Below are positions 42,567 through 50,481 of a DNA stretch of 64,000 nucleotides, piece after piece. Source of the stretch: Prado023 sp963706875 (GTDB lineage Bacteria > Actinomycetota > Actinomycetes > S36-B12 > CAIYMF01); NCBI GenBank assembly GCA_963706875.1, contig CAVPNW010000020.1, positions 207,568 through 271,567 of the forward strand, written 5' to 3'. The notes under the pieces are model-generated. The model worked only from the letters and a program-made list of their open reading frames with translations, was not told where the DNA came from and ran no database searches. How positions within the stretch are numbered: position 1 is the first letter of the stretch; every line of letters starts with the position of its first letter. A program made the position numbers and the translations under genes.

Positions 42567-43607
42567 TCATGTGCGGCGGTCGTAGGCGCTCGGGCCCATC
42601 AGCGCCGAGGGCGCGGGCAGGTCGATGACGCGCTTGAGCCCGGGGGTGGCGGCCAGGATCCGGGGCACCATGTTGACGGCCATCCCGATCGTGGCCAGGC
42701 CTCCGGCGACCTCCGGTTGGATCGACATGTGCACCTCCGGGACACCGTGGATGTGGATGTAGTCACCGGTTTCCTGCTGCTCGAGGTGCGGATGCACCTG
42801 CTGCGGGTGGATGAGCCGGATCACCTCCGTGTCACCGCGGTAGCCGATCCCGGTGTGGGCGCAGCCGGCCACCATGCCCGGCTCCACGGTGACGTACGGG
42901 GTCTGCCGGAGCACCGAGCTGATGATCGGCTCCCGGGCCTGCTCGATGCGGTCCACGCCGAGCCCGAGCGCCTCGCTGATCAGGTGTATCGACTCGGGGA
43001 ACCCGACGTGGCCGACGATCGTGCCGTCGGCGAGTCCGGCGTGGAAGGCCTGCGGGCTGGTCCCCACGCCCTGGCTGCGCATGACCGTCGGGCCGAACGG
43101 GCTGAGGTCGTTGACCCGCGATGCCTCGATGCGCTCGACCGAGTGGCTTCCCGCGGTCAGCGTCACGACGAGCAGGTCCAGCACCAGCCCGGGGTTGACG
43201 CCGACACCCACCACCGAGACGCCGTTCTCGACTGCCAGCGCGTCGAGCTCCGCGGCGATGTCAGGGCTCTGGGCCCCAACGTCGGCCAGCTCCTCGGCGA
43301 TCGACACGACGTTGATCCCGGCACCCAGGATCGCGCGCAGGTCCCCGAGCTGATCGCGGGCCCACGACGTCGTGGCGATCATCACGACGTCGACAGCAGT
43401 GCGGTCGAGCACCGAGGCGGGGTCTTCGGTGACGCAGACACCGAGGAGGCGGTCCAGTCCGAGCGCCTCGCCGAGGTCCCGGCCGACGAGGTCGGGTCGG
43501 GAGTCGACCGCAGCGACCACCTGCATGCCCGGCTTCTCGAGCGCGAGCCTGGCCATGCCCGAACCCATGGCACCCAACCCCCATTGCAGGACTCGTACCT
43601 GCCTCAC
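42567..43607 (-). CDS. ord: 2,4-diaminopentanoate dehydrogenase
   Basis: 346 residues from a GTG. It oxidatively deaminates C4 of 2,4-diaminopentanoate to 2-amino-4-oxopentanoate with NAD(P). The nucleotide motif is VLQWGLGAMGSGMARLA. Further family blocks are VVGVGVNPGLVLDLLVVTLT, the RVNDLSPFGPTVMRSQG segment and VEPGMVAGCAHTGIGY. It resembles dihydrodipicolinate reductase in fold. It is the first gene of the minus-strand ornithine operon, with 256 bases of likely promoter region upstream. Confidence 0.92.
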   Translation of the reverse strand: MRQVRVLQWGLGAMGSGMARLALEKPGMQVVAAVDSRPDLVGRDLGEALGLDRLLGVCVTEDPASVLDRTAVDVVMIATTSWARDQLGDLRAILGAGINVVSIAEELADVGAQSPDIAAELDALAVENGVSVVGVGVNPGLVLDLLVVTLTAGSHSVERIEASRVNDLSPFGPTVMRSQGVGTSPQAFHAGLADGTIVGHVGFPESIHLISEALGLGVDRIEQAREPIISSVLRQTPYVTVEPGMVAGCAHTGIGYRGDTEVIRLIHPQQVHPHLEQQETGDYIHIHGVPEVHMSIQPEVAGGLATIGMAVNMVPRILAATPGLKRVIDLPAPSALMGPSAYDRRT

Positions 43608-43863
43608 GACCTGGCCTCCTCATCGCTGCGGTGAACGATCCGTCGGCCGGTCGGGCGCTGGTGGGCCCCACGAGCGCGACGATGGTGCCCGGCGGCGCGG
43701 GTCCGGATTGCGCCCTGCGTGCTCCCCCCGCGAGCCGACGCCGTGCTCGTCACTTCCGCCTCCTGCCTGCTAGTCCAGTACCGGGGCACCCATTGATGCA
43801 ACACAGGGACCACCGTGGGCCCAGTTGGGCCTCCCGCAGGCTCAGTCGGCAGTCGGGCAGGGG

Positions 43864-44553
43864 TCACAGGCCGGCGACGAACTCCACGACGATCCGCTGG
43901 TAGTCAGCCCGCCAGGCAGCGTCGGTCAGGGCGTGCCGCGCCCCTGGCTGGACCACGTGGGCGGCGCTGGGCCGTGCTGCCAGGTAGGCCTCGATGGTGC
44001 TCCGGCTGATGATCTCGTCCAGTTCGGACTCGACGATCGTGACGGGGCCGGGGAACAGGGCCAGGTGGGCCAGCGGCGTCGGTGCAGTCGCCCGGTCACC
44101 ACGCCTGCGCTGGCCGAGCCCGAGGTCGAAGCAGTCGTCGGCGTAGAGGGCCGGCGCGCGCAGCAGCATCCGGCTCACCGGCCGGAAGGCGGTCAGCAGC
44201 ACCGACAGGTACGCCCCGTAGCTGGCCGCGCACAGCCCGATCCGCGTGGGATCGACACCCGGAACCGACGCGAGCGCGTCATAGCCGGCCACGACATCGG
44301 CGAGGTTCCGGCGGGGCGTCATCTGCGTGAGCCGGCCGGTGCTGTCCCCGTGGCCCCCGAGGTCGATCGCCAGGCACGTCGCCGAATGGGTACCGCAGAC
44401 GGCCTCGGCGCGCTCGATGTTGGTCGACCGGCTGCTGCCCAACCCGTGGACGAACAGCACGCCCGCCCCGCTCGGCGCACCGCCCGAGATGAGCGTGCCC
44501 GCCAGGACCCGGTCCTCGCTGGCCACGGACACGCGCTCGTGGGTGGGTGCCAT
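43864..44553 (-). CDS. Alpha/beta hydrolase
   Basis: 229 residues. Typical order of elements: oxyanion region FVHGLGSSRS, LGGHGDSTG, the nucleophile elbow LCAASYGAYLS (ASYGA in place of a strict GxSxG), the acid in ESELDEIIS and the His in PGARHALTD. No substrate can be assigned. Related proteins are carboxylesterases or serine aminopeptidase-like hydrolases. It lies 256 bases upstream of ord on the same strand and is probably a separate unit. It is divergent from the DHFR-like gene. Confidence 0.85.
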   Translation of the reverse strand: MAPTHERVSVASEDRVLAGTLISGGAPSGAGVLFVHGLGSSRSTNIERAEAVCGTHSATCLAIDLGGHGDSTGRLTQMTPRRNLADVVAGYDALASVPGVDPTRIGLCAASYGAYLSVLLTAFRPVSRMLLRAPALYADDCFDLGLGQRRRGDRATAPTPLAHLALFPGPVTIVESELDEIISRSTIEAYLAARPSAAHVVQPGARHALTDAAWRADYQRIVVEFVAGL

Positions 44554-44683
44554 GGGGACAGTCTGGCGCCTGCCGGGAGCGCAACCAGCGGCACGCGGTG
44601 CCAGCCGGGCACGAGGTGGAGCCGATTCCGGGCCGGCCATCGACGCACGGGTGGAGGCGGCATCAGGTCGCTACAGTGAATCG

Positions 44684-44701
44684 GTTGGCCCGGTGGCCAA
44701 C
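44684..44701. promoter_or_regulatory. Inverted repeat upstream of the DHFR-like gene
   Basis: GTTGGCCCGGTGGCCAAC: 7-bp perfect arms around CGGT, ending 18 bases before the ATG. It is an operator or 5'-UTR hairpin candidate. Confidence 0.4.
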
Positions 44702-44719
44702 GATGCGAAGGAGCACGAC

Positions 44720-45334
44720 ATGGGAATCATCTCCGCCGACCTGTTCCTCACCCTGGACGGCGTGTACCAGGCGCCCGGCGGCCCCGACGAGGACCGCGGG
44801 GGCGGCTTCGAGTTCGGCGGCTGGCAGGGGGCGTACTCCGACGACGCCGTGGGCGATGCGATCAGCGCCGGCATCGAGCGCATGGACGCGTTGCTGCTGG
44901 GCCGCAGGACCTACGACATCTTCGCGGCCTACTGGCCGGACAAGGGCCAGGACTTCCCCATCGCAGCGAAGCTCAATGCCGTGCCGAAGTTCGTCGTGTC
45001 GCGCTCCCTGACCGACCCGGCCTGGGAGGGCACCACCGCCCTGGCCGACGTCGCAGGGGTGCGAGCCCTCAAGGAACGCTTCGACGAGATCCACATGATC
45101 GGCAGCGGGGACCTCACACGCTCGCTGCTCGAAGCCGACCTCGTCGACAGGCTGAACCTCTTCCTCTATCCGCTGACGCTCGGGGCCGGCAAGCGACTCT
45201 TCGCCGACGGCACCGGCGTGCCGGCCGCGTTCCGACCCGCGCAGCCGCCGCAGGGCTTCCCCAAGGGAGCGACCTGGCTCGTCTACGAGCGCGCCGGTGA
45301 CCCCATCACGGGCATCGACCTGAGCCAGGCGTAG
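44720..45334 (+). CDS. Dihydrofolate reductase / RibD C-terminal-like family protein
   Basis: 204 residues, starting after GAAGGAG. It shows the NADPH-binding reductase layout: FLTLDGVYQAPGG, MDALLLGRRTYDIFAAYWPD, KFVVSRSLTDPAW and IHMIGSGDLTRSLLEADLVD, then LNLFLYPLTLGAGKRLF. Proteins of this kind are widespread. They are usually annotated as dihydrofolate reductase family, but most do not reduce dihydrofolate and their substrates are unknown. Confidence 0.9.
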   Translation: MGIISADLFLTLDGVYQAPGGPDEDRGGGFEFGGWQGAYSDDAVGDAISAGIERMDALLLGRRTYDIFAAYWPDKGQDFPIAAKLNAVPKFVVSRSLTDPAWEGTTALADVAGVRALKERFDEIHMIGSGDLTRSLLEADLVDRLNLFLYPLTLGAGKRLFADGTGVPAAFRPAQPPQGFPKGATWLVYERAGDPITGIDLSQA

Positions 45335-45445
45335 CGGCACGCCTCGACGACGATGCGCCCACCCCAGAACGCTCAATCCGTGCGCGATGGCAGCTCGGGC
45401 TCCCGCGGGTCGTCGCGGTCGGCCGAGTAATCGTGTTCCCGCGGG

Positions 45446-46381
45446 TCAGGAGTCCCACGCCGGGTCGGTGTGCAGCTCGACGTTGATCCACATCAGGCGG
45501 CCCGGCTCGGCGAGCTCGGTGAGCAGCCGCCGACGCACCTGGTCGGCGTGATCGACCGTCCACCCCTCCCCCTCCCCCACGAGGAAGTCGAGCTCCAGGT
45601 AGACCTTGCGGCCCAGCTTGCCCACCCGCACCGTCGGCTGCGGGAGCCCGGAGTCCACCCGCGCACGGTCGATCGCCGCATGGATCGGATCGGTGATCTG
45701 CTCGTCCGGAGCGCCCTCGAGCAGCTCCCGGAACGACTGGCGCAGCATCCTGATCGGGGCCGGGAGGATGAGGGCAGCGGCCACAAGAACCAGGACCGGA
45801 TCGACGTAGGGCGCCGCACCTGACCAGGTGGTCCCCGTCAACGCGACCGCCACCCCGAAACCGATCGTCATCGCCACGCCGAGGACCACCGAGGCACGCC
45901 ACTGCACCGCCTCCGCGGCCAGCAGGTCCGAACCCTCCTGCATCCGCACCAGCACCAGGTACGCGGCGATGCAGGCCACCAGGGACAGGATCGAGTACGC
46001 CAGGGCCGGACCCACCTCCGTCTGCGACCCGCCGACGAGGATCACGCCCACCGCGTCGACCGCCGCGTAGCCGAAGGTCCCCAGCAGGACCAGGGCCTGG
46101 ACCGCCACGACCAGCGGTGCCAGCGCCTCCCGGCCGAACGGGTAGTGCGGGGTGGGCCCCTGCTCGACCAGAGCCGCCGCACGCAGCGCGAACCCGGCCA
46201 GCACGAAGCCGATCATCGAGTAGAGGCCGTCGAACAGGATGACCTGGGACGAGACCGCCCAGCCCCACACGATGCCGACCCCCGCCAGGACCAGGGCGCC
46301 ACCAGCGGACAGCCGCAGACCGAGGACCTCGCGGCGGGCAGGGTCATCCACGGTTCCCGTGGTCGCTCCAGGTACGGACAT
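45446..46381 (-). CDS. Cation diffusion facilitator-like transporter
   Basis: 311 residues from the ATG at 46381. It has the CDF outline: six membrane spans, HYPFGREALAPL after span 2-3 and a C-terminal cytoplasmic domain (KVYLELDFLVGEG). Unusual: the canonical metal site is incomplete. Span 2 reads FDGLYSMIG, where a second Asp is expected four residues on, and span 5 reads EAVQWRASVVLG, where HxxxD is expected. It may move a different ion or not be a classical zinc exporter. Confidence 0.78.
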   Translation of the reverse strand: MSVPGATTGTVDDPARREVLGLRLSAGGALVLAGVGIVWGWAVSSQVILFDGLYSMIGFVLAGFALRAAALVEQGPTPHYPFGREALAPLVVAVQALVLLGTFGYAAVDAVGVILVGGSQTEVGPALAYSILSLVACIAAYLVLVRMQEGSDLLAAEAVQWRASVVLGVAMTIGFGVAVALTGTTWSGAAPYVDPVLVLVAAALILPAPIRMLRQSFRELLEGAPDEQITDPIHAAIDRARVDSGLPQPTVRVGKLGRKVYLELDFLVGEGEGWTVDHADQVRRRLLTELAEPGRLMWINVELHTDPAWDS

Positions 46382-46679
46382 GGGCTGATCCAACCACCCA
46401 GTCGAGCTTCCACGTGGACGGCGACGCATGAAACCGCAAACGACAATCGCTCGCATCAAGCGCCGGGCGACCCCCCGATCCGACCGTGCCGCACGTCCGG
46501 CGCAGGTGCCGGCGACCTCGACGGGCTCGGCGCACGACCCACGAGACCGATCCCCAGTTCCGGACTACCCTTCAGACGACTGGACGGACGCGGGCCGGTC
46601 CTGGAGCCGCCGGGACCGGCCTCGAGCACCTGACCGCGCCGACCCGGCAGTACGGAGCAGGACCGAGAAGAGGGATGCC

Positions 46680-47564
46680 ATGACCGAGCGCGCCCCCACC
46701 GCACCTGTGCGGATCGCGGCACTGCTGCGCGATCGGATGGGCGAGTTGCCGCCGGCCGAGCGGCGGGTGGCGCGCGCACTACTGGCGGGGTACCCGACGG
46801 CCGGGCTGGAGACCGTCGCCCGGCTGGCCGAGCGGGCCCAGACCTCGGCGCCCACGGTCGTGCGCCTGGTCGGGCGTCTGGGCTTCACCGGGTTCGGCGT
46901 CTTCCAGGACGCCCTGCGCCGGGAGATCGACGAGCGCCATGCGTCCCCCCTCACGCTGGTTGCCTCCTCCCAGGTCTCCGAGGCCGCCAGGGCTGGCGTG
47001 CCGGGGCTGCTGGCAGGCAGCGCCGAGGTGCACTCCCAAGCCGTCCGGACAACGCTGCTCGAGCTTCCGGACAACGAGGTGGAGCGCGCCATCGCGCTGC
47101 TGGCTGACCCGGCCCGGCGCATCACGGTCATGGGCGGACGGTTCACGAGGCTGCTGGCGCACCTCCTGGCCATGCACCTGATGCAGCTGCGCGGCTCCGT
47201 GCAGGTGCTGCCCGAGCCCGTCGTCGAGCGCGCAGCAGCACTGCTCGATGTCGGCAAGCAGGATGTGCTGGTGGTGTTCGACTTCCGCCGGTACGAACCG
47301 CGCACGGAGGCGGTGGCGCGCCGGATGAAGGACGGCGGGGCCTCGGTGATCCTGCTCACCGACCGGTGGCTCTCGCCGGTCGCGACCATCGCCGACGTGG
47401 TACTGCCGGCCAGGGTCGACTCGCTGTCACCCTACGACTCGCTCGTGCCGACCATGGCGGTCATCGAGGTCCTGGTGGCCAGCCTCGTCACCCACTCGGG
47501 CAGCAGCGCCGAGGACCGGTTGGCGGCCTTCGAGGCGTTCAGCCAGGCGCACGACCTCCTGTAG
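46680..47564 (+). CDS. MurR/RpiR family transcriptional regulator
   Basis: 294 residues. An N-terminal HTH_6 domain (LPPAERRVARALLAGYP, TSAPTVVRLVGRLGFTGFGVFQDALRREI) is followed by a SIS sugar-isomerase-like ligand domain (about residues 120-280, RRITVMGGRFTRLLAHLLAM, VILLTDRWLSPVATIADVVLPA). It sits 170 bases upstream of an amino-acid ABC transporter on the same strand and may control it. RpiR proteins mostly sense phosphosugars, but several control amino-acid catabolism. The ligand is unknown. Confidence 0.92.
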   Translation: MTERAPTAPVRIAALLRDRMGELPPAERRVARALLAGYPTAGLETVARLAERAQTSAPTVVRLVGRLGFTGFGVFQDALRREIDERHASPLTLVASSQVSEAARAGVPGLLAGSAEVHSQAVRTTLLELPDNEVERAIALLADPARRITVMGGRFTRLLAHLLAMHLMQLRGSVQVLPEPVVERAAALLDVGKQDVLVVFDFRRYEPRTEAVARRMKDGGASVILLTDRWLSPVATIADVVLPARVDSLSPYDSLVPTMAVIEVLVASLVTHSGSSAEDRLAAFEAFSQAHDLL

Positions 47565-47734
47565 GGCCCTGCCTCGGACGGACTCGCCGTCACGCCCGGC
47601 CCAGGAGGGAAATCACGGGCTGGCGACTCACGACGCAGCACGAGAACACGTAGTGGCGCCTGTTACATTGAAGAGGTTCCGCTCCTGCTGCGTAACGCTT
47701 CTTACACCCGCCTCAACCCCGTGGAGGTCCCCCG

Positions 47735-48691
47735 ATGTTGCGTTCCCGCTACCTGGGCGCCGTGGCAGGCACTGCGGCCCTGCTGCTCACGCTCACCGCC
47801 TGCAGCTCGTCTGACGATGGCGCCAGCGCCGGGTCGCCGGCTGCCTCGGCCACCCTTCCCAGCGTGACGATCGAGGGCGTCGGCGAGGTGACCGTCGACT
47901 CCGCGGCTGCGGCCAAGCTCCCCGCCACGACGGCCGAGGCCGGTGAGGTCAGCGTCGCCACCAACGCCCCCTACCCGCCGTTCATCGACTTCGTCGAGGA
48001 GGGCAACCTCGAGGACTTCCAGGGCTTGGACTACGACCTGGTGACCGCGATCGCCGCCAGGCTCGGCATCGAGGCTCCCTTCCAGCAGCAGCCGTTCGAC
48101 GGCCTGATCCCCGGCCTGCAGTCGGGCAAGTTCGACGCCATCGTCGGCGGGATCACCGACAACGCCGAGCGCCAGGAGGTCGCGGTCTTCGTCGACTACT
48201 CAGCATCAGGCACCGGCATCCTGGTGGCCAAGGGCAACCCCGACGGCATCACGAACCTCAGCAGCCTGTGCGGCAAGGAGGTCGCGGTCCAGAAGGCCAC
48301 CACCCAGGTCGACCTGCTCGGCACCTTCAGCAAGGAGCAGTGCGGCTCGTCGCCCATCACGGTGACGGAGTTCCCGCAGAACACCGACGCGCTCACCGCG
48401 CTCCTGGCAGGCAAGGCGACAGCCATCGCCGCCACCAAGGTCACCTTGGTGGACATCGAGAAGGAGACCGGGGACAAGGTCGAGATCATCAACGACCCGG
48501 AGAACCCGAACGGCTACGCCGCAAGCCCGAACGGCATCGGGTTCCTGAAGGCAGACCAGGAACTGGCCACCGCGTTCCAGGCAGGCCTGCAGTCGCTGAT
48601 GGATGACGGGACCTACCTGAAGATCCTGGCCAAGTACGGCCAGGAGCCGATCGCGATCAAGACCGCCACGATCAACGCCAACGTCGACTGA
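47735..48691 (+). CDS. Amino-acid ABC transporter substrate-binding lipoprotein
   Basis: 318 residues. The lipoprotein signal ends LTLTACSSS. The mature part is an SBP_bac_3 (cluster F) protein: VATNAPYPPFIDF, LDYDLVTAIAARLGIEAPF, LIPGLQSGKFDAIVGGITDNAERQ and GYAASPNGIGFLKAD. Such proteins bind polar or basic amino acids. The conserved carboxylate-binding Arg seems replaced in ITDNAERQEVAVF, so the ligand class is open. The gap to the permease contains a strong hairpin, as is common where the binding protein is made in excess. Confidence 0.93.
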   Translation: MLRSRYLGAVAGTAALLLTLTACSSSDDGASAGSPAASATLPSVTIEGVGEVTVDSAAAAKLPATTAEAGEVSVATNAPYPPFIDFVEEGNLEDFQGLDYDLVTAIAARLGIEAPFQQQPFDGLIPGLQSGKFDAIVGGITDNAERQEVAVFVDYSASGTGILVAKGNPDGITNLSSLCGKEVAVQKATTQVDLLGTFSKEQCGSSPITVTEFPQNTDALTALLAGKATAIAATKVTLVDIEKETGDKVEIINDPENPNGYAASPNGIGFLKADQELATAFQAGLQSLMDDGTYLKILAKYGQEPIAIKTATINANVD

Positions 48692-48703
48692 TGTAGCAGA
48701 CTT

Positions 48704-48741
48704 GGATCCGGCCGCCTGCCCCGAGGCCGCCGGCCGGATCC
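48704..48741 (+). promoter_or_regulatory. Intercistronic stem-loop between binding protein and permease
   Basis: GGATCCGGCCG (48704-48714) and CGGCCGGATCC (48731-48741) form a perfect 11-bp stem. It lies just after the binding-protein stop and lacks a T-tract. It may partly terminate or stabilise the upstream mRNA so the binding protein exceeds the membrane subunits. Confidence 0.55.
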
Positions 48742-48761
48742 GATCCCGTAAGGAGACGGGC

Positions 48762-49682
48762 ATGAGTCTCACGGAGGAACGGCTCCAGGCAGACGCACCG
48801 TTGAAGGCGGTCCCAGTCCGGCACTACTGGCGCTGGGTCTTCGCGATCCTGATCGGGGTCGTCAGCCTGAGCTTCCTGTACTCCCTGGTGAAGAACCCGA
48901 ACCTGGACATCGCCACGATCCGGGAGTACATGTTCAAGCCGTTCGTCCTGCGCGGCGTCGGCGTCACCATCATGCTGACCGTCGTCGCGATGGTGATCGG
49001 CACCGCTCTGGCTGTGGTGCTGGCCGTGATGAGGCTGTCCGACAATCCTGTGCTGTCCACGGTGGCGTGGGTCTTCGTCTGGTTCTTCCGCGGCACCCCG
49101 CTGCTGGTCCAGATCATCTTCTGGGGCTTCCTCGGCGCGCTCTACGAGACCCTCACGATCGGCATCCCGTTCACCGACATCGTCTTCGTCGAGGCATCCA
49201 CCAGCGACCTGATCGGCCCGACGACCGCAGCCATCCTGGCCCTGTCGCTCAACGAGGCCGCCTACGCGGCCGAGATCGTCCGCGCCGGCATCATGGCGGT
49301 GGACAAGGGCCAGGAGGAGGCCGCGGAGGCGTTGGGCTTCACCGGCAGCCAGACGCTGCGCAGGATCGTGCTGCCGCAGGCCATGCGCATGATCGTCCCG
49401 CCCATGGGCAACGAGACCATCACGATGCTGAAGTCCACGTCCCTGGTCGCCGTCATCGGCGGCAAGGACCTGCTGACCGCGGTCCAGTCGGTCTACGCCC
49501 AGAACTACAAGGTGATCCCCCTGCTCGTGGTTGCGGCGCTGTGGTACCTGGTGCTCGTCACCATCATGAGCATCGGCCAGCACTTCATCGAGAAGCGCTT
49601 CGGCCGCGGGTACGGCCCCATCGAGGGGACCAACGAGGGCGCGCTGTCGCGCTGGTTCGGCGTCCGGAGGGTGCATCGATGA
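48762..49682 (+). CDS. Amino-acid ABC transporter permease
   Basis: 306 residues, starting after AAGGAGA. HisM/GlnP-type permease with an N-terminal extension of about 60 residues. Motifs are WFFRGTPLLVQIIFWG, SLNEAAYAAEIVRAGI and the EAA loop EEAAEALGFTGSQTLRRIVLPQAMR. A single permease gene is present, so it probably acts as a homodimer. Its stop overlaps the ATPase start (ATGA). Confidence 0.94.
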   Translation: MSLTEERLQADAPLKAVPVRHYWRWVFAILIGVVSLSFLYSLVKNPNLDIATIREYMFKPFVLRGVGVTIMLTVVAMVIGTALAVVLAVMRLSDNPVLSTVAWVFVWFFRGTPLLVQIIFWGFLGALYETLTIGIPFTDIVFVEASTSDLIGPTTAAILALSLNEAAYAAEIVRAGIMAVDKGQEEAAEALGFTGSQTLRRIVLPQAMRMIVPPMGNETITMLKSTSLVAVIGGKDLLTAVQSVYAQNYKVIPLLVVAALWYLVLVTIMSIGQHFIEKRFGRGYGPIEGTNEGALSRWFGVRRVHR

Positions 49683-50443
49683 GCACGCCCAAGGTCGAGG
49701 CGATCGGCGTGCGCAAGCGGTTCGGTCGCAATGAGGTGCTGTGCGGGATCGACCTGGTCGTGCAACCCGGTGAGGTCGCCTGCCTGATCGGGCCGTCCGG
49801 GTCCGGCAAGTCGACGTTCCTGCGGTGCATCAACCATCTGGAGAGCATCAGCGGGGGGTCCCTGTCGGTCGACGGGCACCTGGTCGGGTACCGGCGCTCG
49901 GGTGACACCCTCTACGAGCTCAAGCCCAAGGAGATCGCCAAGCGGCGCCAGGACATCGGCATGGTGTTCCAGCGCTTCAACCTGTTCCCCCACCTGACGG
50001 CCGTCGAGAACGTGACGGCCGCCCCGATCACCGTGCGCGGGGAGTCCAAGTCCACCGCCCGGGAGCGGGCCCTGCGCCTGCTCGACCGGGTCGGACTGTC
50101 CGATCGGGCGAACCACTACCCGGGCCAGCTCTCCGGCGGGCAGCAGCAGCGCGTCGCGATCGCCCGTGCCCTGGCCATGGAGCCGTCCCTGATGCTGTTC
50201 GACGAGCCGACCTCGGCGCTGGACCCCGAGCTGGTCGGGGAGGTGCTCGACGTCATGCGCGACCTGGCCGACTCGGGGATGACCATGGTCGTGGTGACCC
50301 ACGAGATGGGATTCGCCCGCGAGGTGGGCGACTCGGTGACGTTCATGGACGCCGGGGTCGTCGTCGAGACCGGCCCGCCGCGCCAGATCATCGAGAGCCC
50401 GCAGCACGAGCGGACGAAGCTGTTCCTGTCCAAGGTGTTCTGA
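49679..50443 (+). CDS. Amino-acid ABC transporter ATP-binding protein
   Basis: 254 residues. Walker A GPSGSGKST, Q-loop GMVFQRFNLFPH, signature LSGGQQQRVAIARAL, Walker B LMLFDEPTSALD and switch His VVVTHEMG are all intact. It matches the HisP/GlnQ group for polar amino acids. It completes the transporter; a hairpin terminator starts at its stop codon. Confidence 0.96.
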   Translation: MSTPKVEAIGVRKRFGRNEVLCGIDLVVQPGEVACLIGPSGSGKSTFLRCINHLESISGGSLSVDGHLVGYRRSGDTLYELKPKEIAKRRQDIGMVFQRFNLFPHLTAVENVTAAPITVRGESKSTARERALRLLDRVGLSDRANHYPGQLSGGQQQRVAIARALAMEPSLMLFDEPTSALDPELVGEVLDVMRDLADSGMTMVVVTHEMGFAREVGDSVTFMDAGVVVETGPPRQIIESPQHERTKLFLSKVF

Positions 50444-50476
50444 CCTGGCAGACGCCACAGCGGAGCCTGCCAGGTC
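50442..50476. terminator. Bidirectional terminator between the ABC operon and fadD
   Basis: GACCTGGCAG (50442-50451) and CTGCCAGGTC (50467-50476), a perfect 10-bp stem with a 15-base loop, between converging genes. No T-tract. Confidence 0.6.
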
Positions 50477-50481
50477 GCCGG

